The notes under the pieces were generated by a model. It searched no databases, was not told the origin of the DNA, and worked only from the letters and a program-made list of their open reading frames with translations. From NCBI GenBank assembly GCA_035310015.1, contig DATGEO010000142.1:1-12549 (forward strand): DNA of 12,549 nt. Direction: 5' to 3'. The translations under genes were made by a program, and so were the position numbers. Of this stretch, positions 9,474 through 12,549 are shown piece after piece. This DNA comes from DATGEO01 sp035310015. GTDB lineage: Bacteria; Chloroflexota; Dormibacteria; Dormibacterales; Dormibacteraceae. How positions within the stretch are numbered: position 1 is the stretch's first letter; every line of letters begins with the position of its first letter.

Positions 9474-9933
9474 GAAGAAGGACGGCGACCGGCCGCGCGA
9501 CGTGGCGGTCAACCGCCGCGCCTATCACGACTATTTCGTCGACGAGACTTACGAGTGCGGAATGATGCTGACAGGCACCGAGGTCAAGTCCATTCGCAAC
9601 GGTCGGTGCAACCTGCGCGACGGATACGTCCGCATCGACGGCCATGAGGCGTGGTTGGAGAACGTGCACATCTCGCCGTACGCTCAGGGCAACCTGATGA
9701 ACCATGAGCCGATGCGTCCGCGCAAGCTGCTCCTGCACCGCAAGCAGATCGCGAGCCTCATCGGGAAGGTGAAGCAGAAGGGCTACACGTTGATCCCGCT
9801 GCGGGTGTACTTCCTGCGCAACCACGCGAAGGTCGAAGTCGGGCTGTGCCGCGGCAAGCGGCAGTACGACAAGCGCGAAGCGATCGCCGAGCGGGACGCG
9901 AAGCGCGAGATCGAGCGGGCGATGCGGAGATGA
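9466..9933 (+). CDS. smpB: SsrA-binding protein SmpB
   Basis: Binds the tRNA-like part of tmRNA and the empty decoding centre, so that stalled ribosomes can switch to the tmRNA reading frame. The 155 residues are typical. Conserved blocks: NRRAYHDYFV (16-25), GTEVKSIRNGRCNLRDGYV (37-55), HISPYAQGN (68-76), GKVKQKGYTLIPLRVYF (100-116), KVEVGLCRGKRQYDKRE (122-138), and a basic tail ending KREIERAMRR that would enter the mRNA channel. ATG 9466 is chosen over the in-frame ATG at 9394 because the extra residues of the longer form are low-complexity Arg-rich sequence read over fmt. AGGTG lies about 7 nt upstream. It overlaps fmt by 8 bp. Its RNA partner ssrA lies 1.2 kb downstream at 11180. Confidence 0.97.
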   Translation: MPEKKDGDRPRDVAVNRRAYHDYFVDETYECGMMLTGTEVKSIRNGRCNLRDGYVRIDGHEAWLENVHISPYAQGNLMNHEPMRPRKLLLHRKQIASLIGKVKQKGYTLIPLRVYFLRNHAKVEVGLCRGKRQYDKREAIAERDAKREIERAMRR

Positions 9934-10097
9934 AGGTGCTGTTCGTGGCGGGCTTCGGCCCCATCGCATCCGACGTCGAAGCATCCAGGCGCCTGTACGA
10001 AGATGCGCTTGGAATCGCCTTCAAGATCGAGGACGGCGACTACCGGCACACCGAGGAGCTGAAGGGGGCCAACTCGTTTGCGATCAGGGCGCTGTGA
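9930..10097 (+). pseudogene. N-terminal remnant of a VOC (glyoxalase/bleomycin-resistance) family protein
   Basis: A 55-codon frame starts at an ATG overlapping the smpB stop by 4 bp (ATGA). Its product begins MKVLFVAGFGPIASDVEAS and continues RRLYEDALGIAFK...YRHTEELKGANSFAI. This resembles the first beta-alpha-beta-beta unit of small VOC-fold proteins, which are normally about 120-140 residues. The protein stops after GANSFAIRAL, where full-length relatives continue with the second half of the fold. None of the three frames over the next 100 bp looks like the missing half, so this is a truncation rather than a simple frameshift. It may be a decayed gene or a translated short peptide coupled to smpB. 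The family assignment rests on recognition of the opening motifs. Confidence 0.6.
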
Positions 10098-10129
10098 GGC
10101 GCCGGGCGGGCCAGAAAGGTCCGGGCGCC
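10098..10129 (+). terminator. Strong stem-loop, possible terminator without a U tract
   Basis: GGCGCC (10098-10103) can pair with GGCGCC (10124-10129), and CGGGCC (10107-10112) with GGTCCG (10118-10123) including one G-U. The AGAAA loop closes it, and a 3-nt GGG bulge interrupts the 5' arm. It begins one base after the last + strand stop codon and lies between convergent genes. No T run follows, so it would be a non-canonical terminator or a 3' mRNA stabiliser. Confidence 0.45.
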
Positions 10130-10179
10130 GGCACTCGACGCTGCTCTCGGCCTGGAAGGCGTCCGGGAGCCGGCACTCG
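10119..10179. repeat. Imperfect 19-bp direct repeat pair
   Basis: GTCCGGGCGCCGGCACTCG at 10119-10137 recurs at 10161-10179 with one change (C to A at the eighth base). Both copies are preceded by GAAAG/GGAAGG-like sequence. They lie in the spacer between the truncated VOC gene and the convergent oxidase gene. The first copy overlaps the 3' arm of the hairpin at 10098-10129. Confidence 0.7.
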
Positions 10180-10193
10180 CACGCCGGGACTTA

Positions 10194-11114
10194 TTACGCC
10201 GCGAGGTTGATGCCGATCGCGCGGAGGCGCTTGTTCAGCGATTCCATCGCGTAGGCGACGATCTCGCTCTCCGTGTAGCCGAACTCGGTCACGTAGCTCG
10301 GGTCGGGCGGGTCGAGCGTGCCGGAGATCAGCGGCAGGCACTCGACGAGCGTCTTCTGGATCAGCGGCGCGTACCGCTCGCCGTCCTCGCGCACCGCCTC
10401 CTGCAGCACCTTGATGCCGAAGCTCACGTGCCGCGACTCGTCGCGCGCCACCGCGGTGAAGCCTTTGTAGAAGCCGCGATCGTTGAGGCCCTGGTCGCGC
10501 ATCGACTCGAGCTCGAAGCGCTGGCCCGTGAGCGCGATCGTGGCCTCGATGACGATGTGGTAGAGGGTCACGCCCTCGACGAAGGCGTCGAAGTCCTTGG
10601 GGTTGCTCGCGAGCCGCTGCGCGGTCGAGGGCAGCCGGTCGTAGAAGAGCTCGTTGTAGCCCTCGTTGGCGTCGGGCCGGATCTCGACCAGCAGCTCACC
10701 GAGGTTCTTAGCGTCCGTGCCGGCGACCTCGTGCCACCAGCGGTCGAAGAAGACGGTGTGCCGTGCCTCGTCGACCATCTGCGTCGACAGGAAGATCTCC
10801 ATCTCCGGCGTAGGAGCGGCCCAGACGAACGGCGCGAGCGTGGCCGTCACGCGCTCCTCGCCGTTGAAGAACAGCCGGTGCGACCACAGCGTGGCCTTGC
10901 GGTCGAGGTCGGTCGCCTCCAGCCAGTCCTGGCGATCGAGCGTGAAGTCGAGATCGGAGACCGCCCACTGCTGCGCCTCCCAGCGCCGGTAGAGGTCCAT
11001 GTAGGAGGGCATGTTCTCGATACCGCGGTCGATGAACGAGAGCACGTCGTCGATGCGGATGTCGCCCATCTCGCGCAGGTTGGCGCGCGCGATGCGGTCG
11101 AGGTCGACGGTCAT
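10194..11114 (-). CDS. R2-like ligand-binding oxidase (ferritin-like diiron/Mn-Fe protein)
   Basis: A 306-residue all-helical protein of the ferritin-like ribonucleotide-reductase R2 superfamily. The six metal ligands can be read as E86 (NGEERV), E116 and H119 (VDEARH), E190 (LYHIVIEA), and E226 and H229 (RDESRH). The position of the R2 radical Tyr, four after H119, is Phe (F123). V89 (E86+3) and Y185 (E190-5) fall where R2lox proteins form a Val-Tyr ether cross-link, favouring the R2lox group over a true NrdB/NrdF. R2lox enzymes bind a fatty-acid-like ligand and a Mn/Fe cofactor; their physiological substrate is unknown. No nrdA/nrdE neighbour is present. ATG 11114 is preferred because the upstream in-frame extension is low-similarity sequence over the ssrA 5' part, and GGAG plus a TACACT box lie just upstream. 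It ends in tandem TAATAA. Confidence 0.82.
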   Translation of the reverse strand: MTVDLDRIARANLREMGDIRIDDVLSFIDRGIENMPSYMDLYRRWEAQQWAVSDLDFTLDRQDWLEATDLDRKATLWSHRLFFNGEERVTATLAPFVWAAPTPEMEIFLSTQMVDEARHTVFFDRWWHEVAGTDAKNLGELLVEIRPDANEGYNELFYDRLPSTAQRLASNPKDFDAFVEGVTLYHIVIEATIALTGQRFELESMRDQGLNDRGFYKGFTAVARDESRHVSFGIKVLQEAVREDGERYAPLIQKTLVECLPLISGTLDPPDPSYVTEFGYTESEIVAYAMESLNKRLRAIGINLAA

Positions 11115-11122
11115 CGCGCTCC

Positions 11123-11128
11123 AGTGTA
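11123..11128 (-). promoter_or_regulatory. Candidate -10 element of the R2-like oxidase gene
   Basis: TACACT on the - strand (TAnnnT class) ends 8 nt before ATG 11114, so the transcript would have almost no leader. A GGAG sequence sits between the box and the ATG and could act as a ribosome binding site only if transcription starts further upstream. No clear -35 was seen. Confidence 0.4.
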
Positions 11129-11146
11129 GGATCGGCCGCCGGTGGG

Positions 11147-11152
11147 TAGAAT
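11147..11152 (+). promoter_or_regulatory. Candidate -10 element of ssrA
   Basis: TAGAAT, 5 of 6 to TATAAT, lies 28 nt before the mature tmRNA 5' end. It predicts a start near 11159 and a 5' leader of about 20 nt, to be removed by RNase P. The surrounding TGGGTAGAATC matches TGGGTAAAATC before def at 10 of 11 bases. Confidence 0.5.
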
Positions 11153-11179
11153 CTGAACTGCATCCGAGCTCAGTTTCGT

Positions 11180-11557
11180 GGGGGCGTCCGGTCTCGACGG
11201 GGCAGTTGGGCTTCGGGATTGCGAGCCGAGAGCCGCGAGCGATACAGCGCAGCGTTTTACAAACGCCAACAAGACCAACACTCTCGCTTTCGCTGCGTAA
11301 GCAGTAAAGGTGTGAGTCCCGGGACATAGATCCCGGGTGTCGCCCCGGTCAGTTCGGCGGACCGGGTAACGGCATCACATAGACCGAATTGCCGCTCCGA
11401 GGGCGCCGCGGCCTCGGAGCGGGACATGCACCGCGGCTGGCTGACGCGGATCCCGTCGGGAGGAGCCGCCAGGCGAGAACCAAAATCCTGGACACGCTCG
11501 TAGACATCCTGAGGGACTCTGCTTCGGACGCGGGTTCAACTCCCGCCGCCTCCACCA
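11180..11557 (+). ncRNA. ssrA: Transfer-messenger RNA (tmRNA)
   Basis: One-piece tmRNA of about 378 nt that rescues stalled ribosomes and tags the incomplete protein for degradation. Acceptor stem: GGGGGCG (11180-11186) pairs with CGCCTCC (11547-11553). It includes a G-U at the third pair, the alanyl-tRNA synthetase identity element. The A discriminator and encoded CCA follow (11554-11557). The D-loop region carries the conserved TCGACGG. The T arm is GCGGG-TTCAACT-CCCGC (11530-11546), preceded by CTTCGGACG as in E. coli. The tag frame runs 11265-11300 and reads ANKTNTLAFAA then TAA. GC-rich hairpins after the tag, such as CCCGGGACATAGATCCCGGG and CTCCGAGG...CCTCGGAG, fit the usual pseudoknot region. 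SmpB is encoded at 9466-9933. Confidence 0.96.
11265..11300 (+). other. tmRNA tag-peptide reading frame
   Basis: The frame GCC AAC AAG ACC AAC ACT CTC GCT TTC GCT GCG TAA encodes ANKTNTLAFAA. With the alanine carried by tmRNA, the added tag would be AANKTNTLAFAA. The hydrophobic AFAA end parallels the ALAA end recognised by ClpXP in other bacteria. The resume codon is assigned by analogy with E. coli (GCA AAC after an A-rich CAAAC context), not by experiment. Confidence 0.85.
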
Positions 11558-11868
11558 TCTTTCGCATTCGGACGGGCCGGCGACCTCGTGGCCACCAGCA
11601 GGCCGCCTCCGACCAGCCCATTGGCGAATGCCCCGCCGAACCCGACCGCGATATCGCCGACGGCATTCGCTCGTTGGGCAGCGGGTCCGAAGGCGGCGAT
11701 CCCGATCCCGATCACTCCAACCATAAGGCTGAACACTCCCGCAGCCACCCAGATGTAAGCGACCCGGCGGAGGACGCGACGCTGAATCGGGTTCACAAGT
11801 AGAAAACGCGGCGCCTCGTCGCTGTGCAAGTACGACGGAATCCCGGCCTTCGCCACAATGGCGTCCAT
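11536..11868 (-). CDS. Putative small two-helix membrane protein, unknown function
   Basis: The product is not recognised. The frame encodes an N-terminal soluble stretch (SYLHSDEAPRFLLVNPIQRRVLRRVA), two predicted membrane helices (IWVAAGVFSLMVGVIGIGIA and DIAVGFGGAFANGLVGGGLL), and a basic tail rich in glycine. Basic residues before the first helix (RRVLRR) suggest a cytoplasmic N-terminus. Third codon positions are mostly G or C, and the amphipathic-to-hydrophobic layout looks protein-like, so it is kept. The last seven codons and TGA lie antisense to the tmRNA T arm and acceptor, so the two genes converge and overlap by 22 bp. The start is uncertain: ATG 11868 would collide with the divergent gene's start, and GTG 11856 or TTG 11829 are alternatives. 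It could still be a chance frame. Confidence 0.45.
   Translation of the reverse strand: MDAIVAKAGIPSYLHSDEAPRFLLVNPIQRRVLRRVAYIWVAAGVFSLMVGVIGIGIAAFGPAAQRANAVGDIAVGFGGAFANGLVGGGLLVATRSPARPNAKDGGGGGS
11854..11859 (+). promoter_or_regulatory. Candidate -10 element of the DUF6941-like gene
   Basis: CACAAT, 7 nt before ATG 11867, sits in CGCCACAAT, the same 9-mer found before the lipoprotein gene at 12370-12378. The arrangement predicts a leaderless transcript and favours ATG 11867 over the in-frame ATG at 11858, which overlaps the box. Confidence 0.4.
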
Positions 11869-12280
11869 GAGGGCGCTCTTTGCGATGCTCGCCGACTTTG
11901 CCCTCGGGCACGCCGACGGCAAGGTCTACATCCTCGGCGGCGGCCTCGAGATCGTGAGGGCGCCGGCGTTGCCCTTCGTCATCCCGAACATCTCGTTCGT
12001 GGTCAAGGTCGAGTTCACCCCGGCCGAAGCGGGACGTCCGCGTGTCATCGAGGTCATGCCGCTGGACAGCGACGCCAGCCCGCTTGGCCCGCCGACCCGG
12101 GTCGAGGTCACGCCCCAGCAGCGCTCGGAGTTCCAGGGCCTGCCTGTCTCCGTGCAGGTGGTTCTCAACATCCGCGACCTCAAGATCGAGCGCGCGCAGA
12201 CGCTGGCCTTCGCGGTCCTCGTCGACGGCCACGAGGTGGCGTCGGTGCCGCTGCACATCCTCCCTCCGCGCCAGGTCTGA
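11867..12280 (+). CDS. DUF6941-like protein of unknown function
   Basis: A 137-residue soluble protein with no signal peptide. Its opening MRALFAMLADFALGHADGKV followed by YILGGGLEIV resembles the DUF6941 family start (a strand, then a DGKL-type turn and an LGGG strand). The family is widespread in high-GC bacteria and has no known function. Downstream it alternates short strands: VKVEFTPAEAGRPRVIEV, the charged LDSDASPLGPP turn, SVQVVLNIRDLKIERAQTLAFAVLVDGHEVASVPLHI. This suggests a beta-sandwich in which the final hydrophobic strands complete the fold. ATG 11867 is preferred to ATG 11858 because a CACAAT box ends 7 nt upstream. The gene is divergent from the putative membrane protein. The family call is from motif memory and should be treated as tentative. 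Confidence 0.7.
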   Translation: MRALFAMLADFALGHADGKVYILGGGLEIVRAPALPFVIPNISFVVKVEFTPAEAGRPRVIEVMPLDSDASPLGPPTRVEVTPQQRSEFQGLPVSVQVVLNIRDLKIERAQTLAFAVLVDGHEVASVPLHILPPRQV

Positions 12281-12372
12281 TCGGGGCTCAGGAAGCTGCG
12301 TAGTCCGCTCGGCCTATCGTGCCGTTCGGCGTCGCCCGCGACAACCTGCAGGTCGAGCGCCGGCCGGCCCGC

Positions 12373-12378
12373 CACAAT
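12373..12378 (+). promoter_or_regulatory. Candidate -10 element of the lipoprotein gene
   Basis: CACAAT ends 6 nt before ATG 12385, inside the CGCCACAAT 9-mer shared with the upstream gene's promoter region. No Shine-Dalgarno site is present, in keeping with a leaderless transcript. Confidence 0.4.
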
Positions 12379-12384
12379 TGCCCC

Positions 12385-12549
12385 ATGCGGCCTCGATCTG
12401 CGCTGCTAACCGTCCTGCTGCTCGGCTTCCTCGCCTCCTGCGGCCAGTGCGGAAGCACATCGAGCGGCAACCAGCACCTGGAGCTCACAGGACCGGTCGT
12501 GGGCACCCTGACGCAGGCGAACACGCTCTGCACCGTCTACTCGAGCCAG
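12385..12549 (+). CDS. Putative lipoprotein (3' partial)
   Basis: An ATG opens a frame that stays open for 55 codons to the window edge. The product starts MRPRSALLTVLLLGFLASCG: two arginines, a hydrophobic core of about 14 residues, and the lipobox LASC with the acceptor cysteine at residue 19. After lipidation and cleavage by LspA (encoded at 2461-2949), the mature protein would begin CGQCGSTSSGNQHLELTGP, a flexible Ser/Gly-rich tether followed by a likely strand (VVGTLTQANTLCTVYSS). Two further cysteines (C22 and C50) are visible. No domain can be named from this piece. It is the first gene after a 104-bp spacer that otherwise holds only the candidate promoter. Confidence 0.7.
   Translation, partial: MRPRSALLTVLLLGFLASCGQCGSTSSGNQHLELTGPVVGTLTQANTLCTVYSSQ

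Noticed and set aside
10098..10193. Possible frameshifted second half of the VOC gene or a CRISPR-like repeat
   Set aside because: No frame here resembles the VOC C-terminal half, and only two repeat copies with a 23-bp interval are present, too few and too close for a CRISPR array.
10428..11129. + strand frame opposite the R2-like oxidase
   Set aside because: The - strand product carries all the diiron ligands; the + frame is a Val/Arg/Glu-rich mirror.
11115..11327. N-terminal extension of the R2-like oxidase upstream of ATG 11114
   Set aside because: It would read through the ssrA promoter and the 5' third of the tmRNA; family similarity starts after the ATG at 11114.
11389..11802. + strand frame starting within the tmRNA and running past its end
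   Set aside because: Most of it covers structured tmRNA sequence, and its composition is unlike a protein.
12281..12384. Spacer before the lipoprotein gene, examined for a terminator or small RNA
   Set aside because: No convincing hairpin with a T tract was seen; only the CACAAT box is reported.

Overview
This is a GC-rich bacterial window with a dense core of housekeeping genes on the + strand. It is followed by a mixed region holding a tmRNA gene and a few accessory genes. The signs point to a high-GC terrabacterial lineage: an uncultured actinobacterial, Chloroflexota or Dormibacterota-like organism. They are a type-2 (eukaryote-like) IleRS, a deformylase with the GxVGxVxR-style motif II, GTG and probable CTG starts, an R2lox-like oxidase, and -10 boxes lying 6-8 nt upstream of start codons (leaderless style). 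This placement is inference; no 16S or other phylogenetic marker was compared.

Positions 1-10097 (+ strand) read as one nearly gapless run: ileS (5' end missing), lspA, rluD, gmk, coaBC, priA, a flavin split-barrel (PNPOx-like) gene, def, fmt, smpB and a 55-codon remnant of a VOC/glyoxalase gene. Most junctions are overlaps (25, 4, 4, 8 and 4 bp) or gaps of 2-30 bp, so translational coupling is likely. A likely internal promoter precedes def. The products cover isoleucyl-tRNA charging, lipoprotein signal removal, 23S rRNA pseudouridylation, GMP phosphorylation, CoA synthesis, replication restart, N-formyl-Met addition and removal, and ribosome rescue.

Positions 10098-10193 are a short spacer between convergent genes, with a strong hairpin and a 19-bp direct repeat. 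An R2-like diiron oxidase gene follows on the - strand (10194-11114). A divergent promoter region (11115-11179) then separates it from ssrA (tmRNA, 11180-11557), whose reading frame encodes the tag ANKTNTLAFAA. SmpB and its RNA partner therefore lie about 1.2 kb apart. Downstream are a probable small two-helix membrane protein on the - strand, whose stop codon falls inside the tmRNA 3' end, a DUF6941-like protein on the + strand, and the start of a lipoprotein gene that leaves the window.

No CRISPR array, insertion sequence, tRNA or prophage was seen. The points most worth checking are the inferred CTG starts of rluD and fmt, active-site departures in CoaBC (Cys to Ser) and PriA (DEEH to DEEG), a shortened Fmt C-terminal domain, the repeated leaderless-type promoter pattern, and the truncated VOC gene.
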